From: Bog-473 sp963838835 | GTDB taxonomy: Bacteria > Actinomycetota > Acidimicrobiia > Acidimicrobiales > RAAP-2 | Direction: 5' to 3' | DNA: 64,000 nt | NCBI GenBank assembly: GCA_963838835.1 | Contig: CAWITA010000016.1 | Coordinates: 62,001-126,000, forward strand | Shown: piece after piece, positions 46,780-59,644 of the stretch | How positions within the stretch are numbered: the stretch's first letter is position 1 | How the letters are laid out: every line of letters begins with the position of its first letter | Notes under the pieces: generated by a model | Told to the model about the DNA's origin: nothing | Database searches by the model: none | Seen by the model: only the letters and a program-made list of their open reading frames with translations | Translations under genes and position numbers: made by a program

Positions 46780-48059
46780 GCGGTGGCGAAGGAAACGGTC
46801 TGCTCGCGGCCCGGTCCCACCCCGACGAGTCGCACCGGGACGCCGATCTGCTCGGACAAGAACGCGATGTAGTCGTGGGCAGCCGCCGGCAGGTCGCCGG
46901 GGGCGGTGGCCGCGCTGAGGTCAGTACGCCAGCCGGGAAGCTCCTCGTAGACGGGCACCGCCTTGTGAAAGGTCGACTGGTGGTAGGGCAGGTGGGTGAA
47001 ACGAATGCCGTCGGCCTCGTAGGCGACGCAGACCTTCACGGTCTCGAAGGTATCAAGGACGTCGAGCTTGGTGAGCGCCACCTCGGTCAGCGAGTTGAGG
47101 CGCACGGCCTGGCGCAGCATGACGGCGTCGAACCAGCCGCAACGCCGCTTCCGCCCGGTGTTGGTCCCAAACTCGTGGCCGCGTTCGACGAGCAGCTCGC
47201 CGACGTCGTTGTCCTGCTGGGTGGGGAACGGCCCGGCGCCGACGCGAGTGACATAGGCCTTGGCGATCCCGATGACCCGCTCGATGTCCCGCGGCCCGAG
47301 GCCCGACCCGGTGCAGGCGCCCCCTGCCACCGGGTTGGACGAGGTCACGAAGGGGTATGTCCCGTGGTCCAGGTCGAGGAAGGTGGCCTGGGCCCCCTCG
47401 AGCAAGACCTGGCGCCCCTTGTCCATCGCGTCGTGGACCATCCCGACGGTGTCGCCCACCATGGGCTCGATCCGGGGCGCGTACGCGCCCAGGTAGCGGT
47501 CCGCGATGTCGGCGGCCGTCAGTGGGAGGCGGTTGTACACCTTGGCCAGGACGGCGTTCTTCTCCTTGAGCGCCACGTCGAGCTTCTGGCGGAAGATCTT
47601 GGGGTCGAAGAGGTCCTGGACGCGGATGCCGACGCGGGAGGCCTTGTCGGCGTAGGCCGGGCCGATCCCGCGCTTGGTCGTCCCCAGTGCGTTCTTGCCC
47701 AGGAAGCGCTCGGTGACCCGGTCCAGCTCCTGGTGGTAGGGCATGATCAGGTGGGCGTTGCCACTCACGACGAGGCGAGAGGTGTCGACGCCCTTGGCGG
47801 CGAGGCTGTCGAGCTCTTCGAGCAGCACGGCGGGGTCCACGACCACGCCGTTGCCGATGATCGGCGTGATGTGGTCGTAGAGGATCCCGCTCGGCACCAG
47901 CTGGAGTGCGAAGGCCTCCCCGTTGACCACGATGCGGTGGCCGGCGTTGTGGCCCCCCTGGTAGCGCACCACCATGTGCATCTCGCGGGCGAGCAGATCG
48001 GTGAGCTTGCCCTTCCCCTCGTCGCCCCACTGGGTCCCGACCACCACGGTTGCGGGCAC
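46776..48059 (-). CDS. purA: adenylosuccinate synthetase
   Basis: 427 residues. VVVGTQWGDEGKGKLTDLLA (P-loop-like GTP site with the catalytic Asp), GGHNAGHR, KRGIGPAYADK and GVGPGREQT near the C-terminus are unmistakable. Makes adenylosuccinate from IMP, aspartate and GTP. The GTG at 48059 is preceded by GGGGAG and a -10 hexamer 40 bases upstream. First gene of the purA-D-B-C-S-Q operon. Confidence 0.96.
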
Positions 48060-48098
48060 GCGTCTCCCCGTTCGCTCAGTCGCTTCGGATTACGCACC

Positions 48099-48104
48099 AG
48101 TGTA
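48099..48104 (-). promoter_or_regulatory. -10 element, purA operon
   Basis: TACACT on the minus strand, giving a leader of about 33 bases with a GGGGAG ribosome site before the purA GTG. It would drive the purine operon. No good -35 can be fixed by eye. Confidence 0.4.
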
Positions 48105-48178
48105 GCCCTCACCGAAATGGCCCCCTGGGCGAGCCTCGCCCGCCCGGGTGGCCCCGGGGGGGCGTCGCGGGGCGTCGC

Positions 48179-48273
48179 CGTCGCGGAGGGCGCGGTGGCG
48201 GCGCGTGGCGGGGAACGCCGCCGCCGTCGCGGTGGGGCGCGGTGCGGCGCGTGGCGGGGAACGCCGCCGCCGT
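48179..48273. repeat. two near-tandem 46-base GC-rich hairpin repeats
   Basis: Two copies begin near 48180 and 48226. A 30-base core is identical at 48198-48227 and 48244-48273. Each copy can fold as GGCGGCG...CGCCGCC. The second is followed by TTTT. They lie between the end of clpB and the purA promoter and may act as transcription stop or RNA processing sites. The rest of 48060-48397 holds no gene. Confidence 0.6.
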
Positions 48274-48397
48274 TTTCCCAAGCTATAAACGAATCGGGTG
48301 AGACTCTCGGGCACCCCGACCCCGGGGAGGGCCGTGGCCCCGGCCCCCTGCACCCGCTCACCGGTACCCGTCGACTACCTCAGCACGATCTTGTCGT

Positions 48398-50887
<2,490 letters not shown>

Positions 50888-50978
50888 TCGCCTATCCCTT
50901 CCTCGGTGTCATTTCTCGGTGTTCTTCGCCTCCGGTTCCCGTTCATGACCGCCGGCCCGTGCAGCCCGCTCACGATTC

Positions 50979-51365
50979 TCACGACCCCGTCCGGCGCCCA
51001 CGGTAGGGCACGGGGGCCTGGCGCACCGGGACCAGGTCGCGCCGGTACTGGCGGTGGGTGGCCGCCACGGCGTCGAGCGCCTGGGCCCGCACCTCCACCA
51101 ACTCCTGGCGCAGCCGGGCGAGCTCGGCTTCGAGCTGGAGAACCCGGCGCACCCCCTCGAGGTTCAGGCCCGTGGCCGTCAGCTCCTGGATGTGGCGCAG
51201 GCGCTCCAGGTCGCTCTCCGAGAAACGCCGGCTGCCACCGCTCGTGCGCGACGGATCGAGCAGGCCCTTGCGCTCGTAGATGCGCAAGGTCTGCGGATGC
51301 ATCCCCGTCAGCTCGGCCGCGACCGAGATGACGTAGACGGCCTGGTTGGCGTCGCGGTCTGCCAT
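50979..51365 (-). CDS. hspR: heat-shock repressor HspR (MerR family)
   Basis: 128 residues from the ATG at 51365 (GTG at 51368 is equally possible). VYVISVAAELTGMHPQTLRIYERKGL is a MerR-type winged helix, with SRTSGGSRRFSESDLERLR as the wing, then a coiled-coil and a short basic tail. HspR with DnaK as corepressor shuts off the dnaK operon and clpB in actinobacteria by binding HAIR sequences. A HAIR-like site lies upstream of dnaK. 7 bases after dnaJ. Confidence 0.93.
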   Translation of the reverse strand: MADRDANQAVYVISVAAELTGMHPQTLRIYERKGLLDPSRTSGGSRRFSESDLERLRHIQELTATGLNLEGVRRVLQLEAELARLRQELVEVRAQALDAVAATHRQYRRDLVPVRQAPVPYRGRRTGS

Positions 51366-51372
51366 CACCGCA

Positions 51373-52476
51373 TCACCCGTCCACCGGGAGGCGCGGCGGC
51401 GCCTCGGTCACCGCGGCCAGGGACTCGACGGCCGCCCGCTGCTCGTCGGTGAGCTCGGTCGGCACCACGATCTCCACTTTGACCAGCAGGTCGCCCGGCT
51501 TGGAGCCGTTGCGCCCCGATCCCTTCGGGACGCCCCGGCCGCGCACGCGCAGAACCTTGCCCGACGCCGTGCCCGGCGGCACCTTCAGCGTCACCTTGGC
51601 GTCGAGCGTGGGGACGGTGATGGTCGTCCCCAGGGCGGCCTCGGGGTAGGTGATCGGCACCGTGATCGTGAGGTTGCGCCCGGTGCGCCCGAAGACCGGG
51701 TGCTTGCCGACGTGGACGACCACGTAGAGGTCGCCGGGGGGCGCCATCCCCTGTCCGGGCGCGCCACGGCCCTTGACCCTGATGCGCTGGCCGCCCTCGA
51801 CGCCGGGGGGGATGCGGACCTTGATCGAACGCACCTTCTGCTCGGTGCCCGTCCCCCGGCACACCGGACACGGGGTGTCGAAGAGCGTGCCCCGCCCCAC
51901 GCAATCGGGGCAGACCGTACTGAGGGAGAAGAGGCCCTGGTTGTCGTTGAGGCTGCCCGTCCCCCCGCAGCGTGGGCAGGTGTGCGTCGACGTGCCGGGC
52001 GCGGCCCCGCTGCCACGACAGTTCGAGCAGCGCACCTCCTGGGGCACGTTCACCGAGGTGGTCACCCCGTGCACCGCGTCCTGGAAGGAGAGGTGCAGCT
52101 GCGCCTCCATGTCAGCGCCCCGCTGGGGACCGCGCTGGGTGCGCGTGCGGCCACCGCCGCCGAAGAGGCCCCCGAAGAGATCGCTCAGGTCACCCATGTC
52201 CTCCATGCGGAAGGTGCCGCCGCCCGGCGCGCCGAAGCCGCCGATCGGACCGTGCGTACGGACCTCGTCGTACTCCTTGCGCTTCTCGGCGTCGCCCAGC
52301 ACGTCGTAGGCCGCGCTGATCTCCTTGAAGCGTTCCTCCGAACCGGGGTTGGCGTCGGGGTGGTGCTCCTTGGCCAGCTTCCGATAGGCGCGCGTGATCT
52401 CCTTGTCGCTCGCCGTCGGGACGACGCCGAGCACCTTGTAGTAGTCCTTCTCGAACCATTCTCGCTGTGCCGCCAT
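51373..52476 (-). CDS. dnaJ: chaperone DnaJ
   Basis: 367 residues. The J domain has YRKLAKEHHPDANPGSEERF with the HPD motif, followed by a Gly/Phe-rich segment. Four CxxCxGxG-type zinc motifs follow: CSNCRGSG, CPRCGGTG, CPDCVGRG and CPVCRGTG. The C-terminal client-binding barrels end at PPRLPVDG. It stimulates DnaK ATPase. ATG 8 bases after grpE. Confidence 0.96.
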   Translation of the reverse strand: MAAQREWFEKDYYKVLGVVPTASDKEITRAYRKLAKEHHPDANPGSEERFKEISAAYDVLGDAEKRKEYDEVRTHGPIGGFGAPGGGTFRMEDMGDLSDLFGGLFGGGGRTRTQRGPQRGADMEAQLHLSFQDAVHGVTTSVNVPQEVRCSNCRGSGAAPGTSTHTCPRCGGTGSLNDNQGLFSLSTVCPDCVGRGTLFDTPCPVCRGTGTEQKVRSIKVRIPPGVEGGQRIRVKGRGAPGQGMAPPGDLYVVVHVGKHPVFGRTGRNLTITVPITYPEAALGTTITVPTLDAKVTLKVPPGTASGKVLRVRGRGVPKGSGRNGSKPGDLLVKVEIVVPTELTDEQRAAVESLAAVTEAPPRLPVDG

Positions 52477-52484
52477 GGGTCAGC

Positions 52485-53128
52485 TCACCCCCGCACGCGG
52501 ACCATGGCGGCGCGGAGGACCTGTCCCTTCCAGCGGTACCCGGAGCGCAGCACCTCCTCGACGATGGTCTCGCCACCGTCACCGGGCTCACCCTGCGAGT
52601 GCGCGACGGCGTCGTGCACCGAGGGGTCGAAGGGGACGCCGGCCTGGTCGACGCGCTCGAGTCCCTCCTTGTGAAGGATGTCGAGGAACATGGCCCACGC
52701 GGCGCGCAACGCCTTGGCGTCGTCACTGACGTCGAACGACTCGTTCAGATGGGCCTCGGCCAGGTCCAGCGTGTCGAGCACCGGCAGCAGCTTGGCCACG
52801 ATGTCGCCGGAGGCGCGGGCGGCCTGTTCGTGCTGCAGGCGCGCGATGCGCTTCCGGTAGTTCTCGAAGTCGGCCTGGGTGCGCTGGAGCGCGAGCAGGT
52901 ACTCGTCCCGCTCGCGCGCCAACAGCTCCTTGGGGTCGGAATCCTCGGCCAGTCCGGTCGAGTGCGCGCCCTGGCCACCGCCGCTGTTCCCCGCGTTCAT
53001 CCCGTCGCCGTTGCCGTTGGCAGGGGTCCGGGCCGCGGCCGCGGTGGCGGCCGCGTCAGACGCCTCCTCCGCAGCCTCGGCCTCCGAGAAGGCGGACTCC
53101 TCCCCGGGCCGGGCCTCGTCGCCGAAGG

Positions 53129-53132
<4 letters not shown>
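52485..53132 (-). CDS. grpE: nucleotide exchange factor GrpE
   Basis: 215 residues. The first 65 are acidic and disordered, then the paired helices with YLLALQRTQADFENYRKRI, and the beta cap with FDPSVHDAVAHSQG and GYRWKGQVLRAAMVRV. It releases ADP from DnaK. ATG overlaps the dnaK stop as ATGA. Length is normal for actinobacteria. Confidence 0.96.
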
Positions 53133-54985
<1,853 letters not shown>

Positions 54986-55062
54986 TTTTTGCAGTCCTTC
55001 CGGTTGTCTGTCTCTGCGACTACTGCTGGTATCCATTCCATCAGTCTCAGTTGCTGCATACC

Positions 55063-55093
55063 AGTGTAGCAAAGTTGAGTGTCCTGATGTCAA
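55063..55093 (-). promoter_or_regulatory. dnaK operon promoter
   Basis: On the minus strand TTGACA (55093-55088), a 19-base spacer and TACACT (55068-55063) resemble a sigma-70 promoter, with a leader of about 70 bases. The spacer is longer than ideal, so sharing with the HAIR element may tune it. Confidence 0.48.
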
Positions 55094-55094
55094 G
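55074..55094. promoter_or_regulatory. HAIR-like HspR operator
   Basis: Forward strand GTTGAGT-N7-TGTCAAG matches the known HspR consensus CTTGAGT-N7-ACTCAAG at 11 of 14 positions. It overlaps the dnaK promoter -35 and spacer, as expected of a repressor site. Confidence 0.6.
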
Positions 55095-55109
55095 ATTTCT
55101 CATGCACAT

Positions 55110-55194
55110 ATCCAGGGTCTTGAAACATACCTGGATCTTGGATCCACCAAACCACGACCGGGCAGAAACTGAGCCAGAAGGCAAAGATCCAGGT
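55110..55194. repeat. nested inverted repeats upstream of dnaK promoter
   Basis: ATCCAGG (55110-55116) pairs with CCTGGAT (55130-55136), and ACCTGGATCTT (55129-55139) pairs perfectly with AAGATCCAGGT (55184-55194). They lie between the dnaK promoter and the 3' end of the next leftward gene, whose transcript they could terminate. The whole 54986-55336 stretch has no other gene. Confidence 0.5.
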
Positions 55195-55336
55195 GAACCC
55201 CAAGGGAGCGGATCGCCGCGACGACCCGGGGAGCCTCCTTCGGCCGCAGGACCATGCGCCAAACAAGGGTCTGCAATCCCCATTCCGACCTGGGTCAAGT
55301 ACCACGGGGCGCTCGAAGGCTCCGGCTCGGGACCGC

Positions 55337-56413
55337 TCAGCGAATCGTGCCGACTCCCGGAATCAGCGGGAGATCGAGGGCGGTGACCCACCCGGGGGGC
55401 AAGTCGTTGACGTAGGGCACGGCGTTGAGCGCCCGCAGTCCGGTCGCCATGCAGCCGGCCGCCGCCGCGTCGCGGCCCGATCCGTCGGTAAAGCGAAAAG
55501 CCGTCTCCTGCGTGATCGACGGGGTGCCGTCGATCACGACCCGGTAGACGTCGTCCTGGTACCCGCGCGGCCAATCCGGAGCCGCGCCGGTGCCCACCCG
55601 GTTCACGTGCTCGAGGCAGATGCGGGGCACGCCCTCGACCAGGCCGTTCAAGGTGAAGCGGATGGCGGCCACCGTGCCAGCCTCCAGCACGCCCTTGGCG
55701 GTGGTGACCGGACGATCGGTGACCCACTTCTCCCAGGTCGACGTGATGCCGTCGAGCTCGACCCCGATCGCGTGCGCCATCATCGGGATCGTGCCGCCCC
55801 ACGACATGGCCAGGATGTCGGTGTGCTCGAGCAGGGGCGTGAACTCGGGCGGGCGCCCGATCCCCATCTCGTCCTCGTAGTCGCCCTCGTAGTTGATGTA
55901 GTCGAGGATCTCGAGGGCGCGCACTTGCCGCACCTCACTGCACAGGCCCACCAGGGTCAGTGGGAACAGGTCGTTGGCGAAGCCGGGGTCGATGCCCGTC
56001 GTGAAGCACGAAGCACCTCCGGCCGCGCAAGCCTCCGTGATCGGGTCGACCCACGCCGGAGGGTTGAGCTGCATCGCGGGCCAAACCCACGGGGTCATGG
56101 CGGTCGAGCACACGTCGATGCCCGCGCGCAGGAAGGCACCGATGTCCCGGATGTTGTCGTCCGCCCGCGCCGCGGTCGGGCCGTAGTGGACGAGGGCGTC
56201 GGGGCGCAGGGCGATCAGGGCCTCGACGCCGTCCGTCGCCCGGAGGCCGATCGGGGCCATGCCACAGAGCTCGCCCACGTCGCGACCCGCCTTGTCCGGG
56301 TTCGAGACACCGACCCCCACGAGTTCGAAGCCGGGGTGGCGGAGTATCTCGGGAATCACCATCTTGCCGACGAAGCCGGTGCCCCAGACCACCACGCGCT
56401 TGGCCGGGCTCAC
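55337..56413 (-). CDS. DapB-like NAD(P)-dependent oxidoreductase
   Basis: 358 residues from the GTG at 56413. RVVVWGTGFVGKMVIPEI is the Rossmann nucleotide site and TTGIDPGFANDLFPLTL matches the SDPGF segment of the gene at 6.6 kb. C-terminal NAVPYVNDLPPGWVTALDLPLIPG likewise resembles that gene's ending (NAVPYVCQARPGILTTLDLP). Thus two paralogues sit 50 kb apart. The family includes 2,4-diaminopentanoate dehydrogenase, but most members are uncharacterised and belong to catabolic clusters. No neighbour here shows a pathway. Confidence 0.8.
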   Translation of the reverse strand: MSPAKRVVVWGTGFVGKMVIPEILRHPGFELVGVGVSNPDKAGRDVGELCGMAPIGLRATDGVEALIALRPDALVHYGPTAARADDNIRDIGAFLRAGIDVCSTAMTPWVWPAMQLNPPAWVDPITEACAAGGASCFTTGIDPGFANDLFPLTLVGLCSEVRQVRALEILDYINYEGDYEDEMGIGRPPEFTPLLEHTDILAMSWGGTIPMMAHAIGVELDGITSTWEKWVTDRPVTTAKGVLEAGTVAAIRFTLNGLVEGVPRICLEHVNRVGTGAAPDWPRGYQDDVYRVVIDGTPSITQETAFRFTDGSGRDAAAAGCMATGLRALNAVPYVNDLPPGWVTALDLPLIPGVGTIR

Positions 56414-56513
56414 CTCGGCCCGCTTCTGGGGTGCTGACAGGCGGTGGAGCGGGAGCTGGTGGTCATGCCCACGTTTCTAGTGGCTGCGTGCGAGTCCTGC
56501 CCCGGGGCGCGCG

Positions 56514-56519
56514 TACCAT
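56514..56519 (+). promoter_or_regulatory. -10 element, leaderless gpmA
   Basis: TACCAT ends 7 bases before the GTG at 56527; a weak AAGGG also lies there, so a short-leader ribosome site cannot be excluded. Confidence 0.42.
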
Positions 56520-56526
56520 CACAAGG

Positions 56527-57294
56527 GTGCTCGACCTGGTCCTGCTCCGCCACGGCGAGTCGACCTGGAACGCCGACAACCTGTTCACCGGTTGGGTCGA
56601 TGTCGACCTGACCCCGGCCGGCGAGGCCGAGGCCCGGGCCGGGGGGGAGCTCATAGCCGCCGAGGAGACGCTGGACCTCCGGATGCTGCACACCTCGGTC
56701 CTGACCCGGGCCATCCGCACCGCCGAGATCGCGCTCGCGGCCGCGGGGCGCAGCTGGCTCCCCGTCCGGCGCGACTGGCGACTCAACGAACGCCACTACG
56801 GGGACCTGCAAGGCAAGAACAAGGCCGAGATCAAGCAGCAATTCGGGGAGGCCCAACTCCTGCTGTGGCGGCGCAGCTACAACACACCTCCGCCGCCACT
56901 GAGCCCTGACAATCCCTACGACGTCGCCGGCGACCTCCGGTACCGGGACCTCGACCCGGGCGACGTCCCGCGCACCGAGTGCCTGGCCGACGTGGTGCGG
57001 CGCGCCCTCCCCTACTGGGAGTCGGCCATCGTGCCGGATCTACGGTCTACCGCCGAGAAGGGCGGGGCCGTGTTGGTCGTCGCGCACGGAAACTCCATCC
57101 GGGCGTTGCGCAAGCATCTCGAGGGGATCGCGGACGAAGCCATCACGGCGCTCGAAGTTCCCACCGGCATCCCCTACCGCATGCTCCTCGACGACGACCT
57201 CTCGGTGCGTTCCGCCGACTACCTGGGCGACCCCGAGGCGGCGGCTGCCGCGGCGGCCGCGGTCGGCCGCCAAGCGGACCAGCCGACCGGCTGA
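56527..57294 (+). CDS. gpmA: 2,3-bisphosphoglycerate-dependent phosphoglycerate mutase
   Basis: 255 residues from the GTG at 56527. LVLLRHGESTWNADNLFTGW holds the phosphohistidine motif RHGE, WRLNERHYGDLQGKNK the substrate segment and VVAHGNSIRALRKHL the second catalytic histidine. Interconverts 3- and 2-phosphoglycerate in glycolysis. The C-terminus is alanine-rich. It converges on glnK with a hairpin between them. Confidence 0.95.
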   Translation: MLDLVLLRHGESTWNADNLFTGWVDVDLTPAGEAEARAGGELIAAEETLDLRMLHTSVLTRAIRTAEIALAAAGRSWLPVRRDWRLNERHYGDLQGKNKAEIKQQFGEAQLLLWRRSYNTPPPPLSPDNPYDVAGDLRYRDLDPGDVPRTECLADVVRRALPYWESAIVPDLRSTAEKGGAVLVVAHGNSIRALRKHLEGIADEAITALEVPTGIPYRMLLDDDLSVRSADYLGDPEAAAAAAAAVGRQADQPTG

Positions 57295-57318
57295 AGAGCC
57301 TCGCGTCCGCAAGGCGGC

Positions 57319-57348
57319 AGGCCGGGGCGCCTCGCCGCGCCCCGGCCT
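57319..57348. terminator. bidirectional terminator hairpin between gpmA and glnK
   Basis: AGGCCGGGGCG (57319-57329) and CGCCCCGGCCT (57338-57348) form a perfect 11-base stem with an 8-base loop, in the 83-base gap between two convergent genes. No T-run follows, as is common in high-GC genomes. Confidence 0.65.
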
Positions 57349-57377
57349 CACCGACCGTCGACAGGATCGAACGCGCG

Positions 57378-57716
57378 CTACAACGCGTCGGCCCCGCGTT
57401 CTCCGGTGCGCACGCGCACCACGGTGTCGACTGGGATGACCCAGACCTTGCCGTCACCGATCTTGCCCGTCGCTGCCGAAGACACGATGGCGTCGACTAC
57501 GTCGTCGACCTGACTGTCTTCCACCAGCACTTCGACGCGGATCTTGGGGACGAAGTCCACCTCGTATTCCGCCCCGCGGTAGACCTCGGTATGGCCCCGC
57601 TGGCGGCCGAAGCCCTGCGCTTCGGTGAGGGTCATGCCCTGCACGCCGTGGGTCTTGAGGACCTCCTTGACGTCGTCGAGCTTGAACGGCTTGAGGACTG
57701 CCACGATCAGCTTCAT
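57378..57716 (-). CDS. glnK: nitrogen regulatory PII protein GlnK
   Basis: 112 residues. The full PII pattern is present: KLIVAVLKPFKLDDVKEVL, the T-loop GHTEVYRGAEYEVDFVPK with Tyr46 and Tyr51 (Tyr51 is a usual nucleotidylation site), and KIGDGKVWVIPVDTVVRVRTG, the ATP-binding B and C loops. It binds ATP/ADP and 2-oxoglutarate and controls AmtB. AAAGGAG ribosome site. Follows amtB by 33 bases. Confidence 0.95.
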   Translation of the reverse strand: MKLIVAVLKPFKLDDVKEVLKTHGVQGMTLTEAQGFGRQRGHTEVYRGAEYEVDFVPKIRVEVLVEDSQVDDVVDAIVSSAATGKIGDGKVWVIPVDTVVRVRTGERGADAL

Positions 57717-57749
57717 TGTCGAACTCCTTTCGTTCTCAGTGACCGAGGC

Positions 57750-59336
57750 CTAGGACCCGCCGCCGGCATCGGGTATCTGTTCGGCACCGGGTACCGGGTA
57801 GTCCTCTCTGGGATCCGGTGGGCTGGTGGTGACCCCGGCCATGGCGAAGGCGCCGTCGCTGCGGGTGGCGAACCCCTCGTCGGGGAACGCCTCCTCGCCG
57901 TGGATGGCGAGGTCGCCGACTTCGAGGATCTCGTCCTTGTAGCGGGCGCCACGCAGGACCCAACCGATGATCTTCATCAGGATGAAGGTAATCAGGGCCG
58001 ACCAGATGATGACGAAGATCGCCGCCCGGAACTGTTCCCACAGCTGGTGCGCCGAGCCGGTGTACATGAGCCCGTTGACCGAGGTGATCGCGCAGTGGGC
58101 GGTGGCCGTGGCGTACGTGGCCGGCGTCGTGGCCACGACCTGCCCGGCGGCGTCGAGGTGACCGCAGCCGTACTCGATCATGTTCGGATCGCCGAAGATG
58201 CCGAGCAACATGCCGCCCATGAACCCGGCGATGCCGTGGGTGTAGATGACGCCCAGCGCGTCGTCGACCTTGGAGAACGGCCGCACCTTGGACAGGTAGT
58301 TCCAGCACACCCAGACGACGGCCGAGCAGATGGCGCCGACGTAGATGGCACCCCGCCCGTTCACCCAGCCGGCACAGGGTGTGATGCCGACCAGGCCGCA
58401 GATCATGCCGTTGACACCGCCGAGGAAGGTCGGCTTTCGCTCCTTGGTGAGCCAGGCGTCCATGATCATCCACACCACGACGCCGGTCCCGGTGGCGAGG
58501 TTTGTGTTGATGACGGCTGCCGCCATGCTGGCCCCGGCGTAGTACGGGTCACCACCGTTGAAGCCGTTCCAGCCCAGCCACAGGATGCCGGCACCGACCG
58601 CCGCCATGACCAGGTTGTTGGGCAAGGCGTGCTGTCTATCTCGCAACAGGCGCGGTCCGAGGACCCAGGCTGCGACGAAGCCGGACACGCCGGCGGACAT
58701 GTGGATGACGTACCCACCAGAGAAGTCGAGCGCTCCTTCCTGCGCGAAGTAGCCGCCACCCCAGAGCAGGAAGGCGTCCACGGCGTAGACGAAGGTCGAC
58801 CACAGCGGCACGAGCAGGCACCAGGCGAAGAACTTGATGCGCCCGAGCACGCTCCCCAGGAAGAGCAGAGGGGTGATGGCCGCGAACACGAACTGGAAGT
58901 ACGCCAAGCTCGCGGTCGGGAAGTGGAACGGGATGAGGGTGTTGGCGGCGGAGACCGCTTGTCCTTGTTCACCCACGCTGTTGGTGATGCCCCCGGGCTT
59001 GCCGACGAAGTTTTCCCAGAAGTGTGTCCACCCACTCACACCGGTCAACTGCGTCTGCACACCGTTCCGCACACCGCCGCCGATAGAGGTCGCGCCGAAT
59101 CCCATCTTGTAGGACCAGAGCACCCAGGCGATGAGCACGAGCGAGAAGCCGGCGAACATCATGGCCAGGACGTTGACCGCCCACTTCTTGGGGACGATCG
59201 ACGCGTAGAGCACGGCCAGGCCCGGGAGGCTCATCAGTCCGACGAACGTCGCCGCGGTGATCTGCCACGTGTTGTCGGCCGGATTCAGCCAACTCGGATA
59301 CGGAGCGGGAACGATAGCTCCCAAAAGATGGATCAC
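57750..59336 (-). CDS. amtB: ammonium transporter
   Basis: 528 residues with about 11 membrane helices. SGGYVIHMSAGVSGFVAAWVLGP and GVIYTHGIAGFMGGMLLGIFG carry the two pore histidines, and PKKWAVNVLAMMFAGFSLVLIAWVLW the early helices. The C-terminal tail of about 60 residues is soluble and acidic, longer than in E. coli. GTG start with AGGAGAG upstream. It moves ammonium inward; GlnK can plug it. A GlnR-type box lies about 125 bases upstream of its start. Confidence 0.95.
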   Translation of the reverse strand: MIHLLGAIVPAPYPSWLNPADNTWQITAATFVGLMSLPGLAVLYASIVPKKWAVNVLAMMFAGFSLVLIAWVLWSYKMGFGATSIGGGVRNGVQTQLTGVSGWTHFWENFVGKPGGITNSVGEQGQAVSAANTLIPFHFPTASLAYFQFVFAAITPLLFLGSVLGRIKFFAWCLLVPLWSTFVYAVDAFLLWGGGYFAQEGALDFSGGYVIHMSAGVSGFVAAWVLGPRLLRDRQHALPNNLVMAAVGAGILWLGWNGFNGGDPYYAGASMAAAVINTNLATGTGVVVWMIMDAWLTKERKPTFLGGVNGMICGLVGITPCAGWVNGRGAIYVGAICSAVVWVCWNYLSKVRPFSKVDDALGVIYTHGIAGFMGGMLLGIFGDPNMIEYGCGHLDAAGQVVATTPATYATATAHCAITSVNGLMYTGSAHQLWEQFRAAIFVIIWSALITFILMKIIGWVLRGARYKDEILEVGDLAIHGEEAFPDEGFATRSDGAFAMAGVTTSPPDPREDYPVPGAEQIPDAGGGS

Positions 59337-59459
59337 TAAAGCTCTCCTAACTGTCGTTGTCGACCCTTTGCTCCGCCCTGTGAATGCGCCTCAGAACTCC
59401 GGGTACGGCAAGCCAATTCAGACGGTTCTCCCCCGTCGCAGAAAGGATGTAGGGCAGGA

Positions 59460-59497
59460 GTTTCCGCATCGTCACCACTGTGTTTCGAGCGCGTTAA
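59460..59497 (-). promoter_or_regulatory. GlnR-type box upstream of amtB
   Basis: On the minus strand: TTAAC-N6-GAAAC-N6-GTGAC-N6-GAAAC, matching the actinobacterial GlnR consensus GTnAC-n6-GaAAC repeated twice, with one mismatch (TTAAC for GTnAC). It starts about 125 bases before the amtB GTG, so GlnR would activate amtB-glnK under nitrogen limitation. The rest of 59337-59644 has no gene that I can see. No obvious -10/-35 pair stood out. Confidence 0.72.
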
Positions 59498-59644
59498 TCC
59501 ACGATTCCCGAGCACATCCGCTCAAGGTTGCTCCCCCATGGCGTGCACGCGGGCCGGGAACGCCTCCGTTCTCCCCGCCGCCACTACGATCGCCCGATCG
59601 CGCCCACCGACGAGCATCCCACCCTCTCAACTCACAGACCGACA

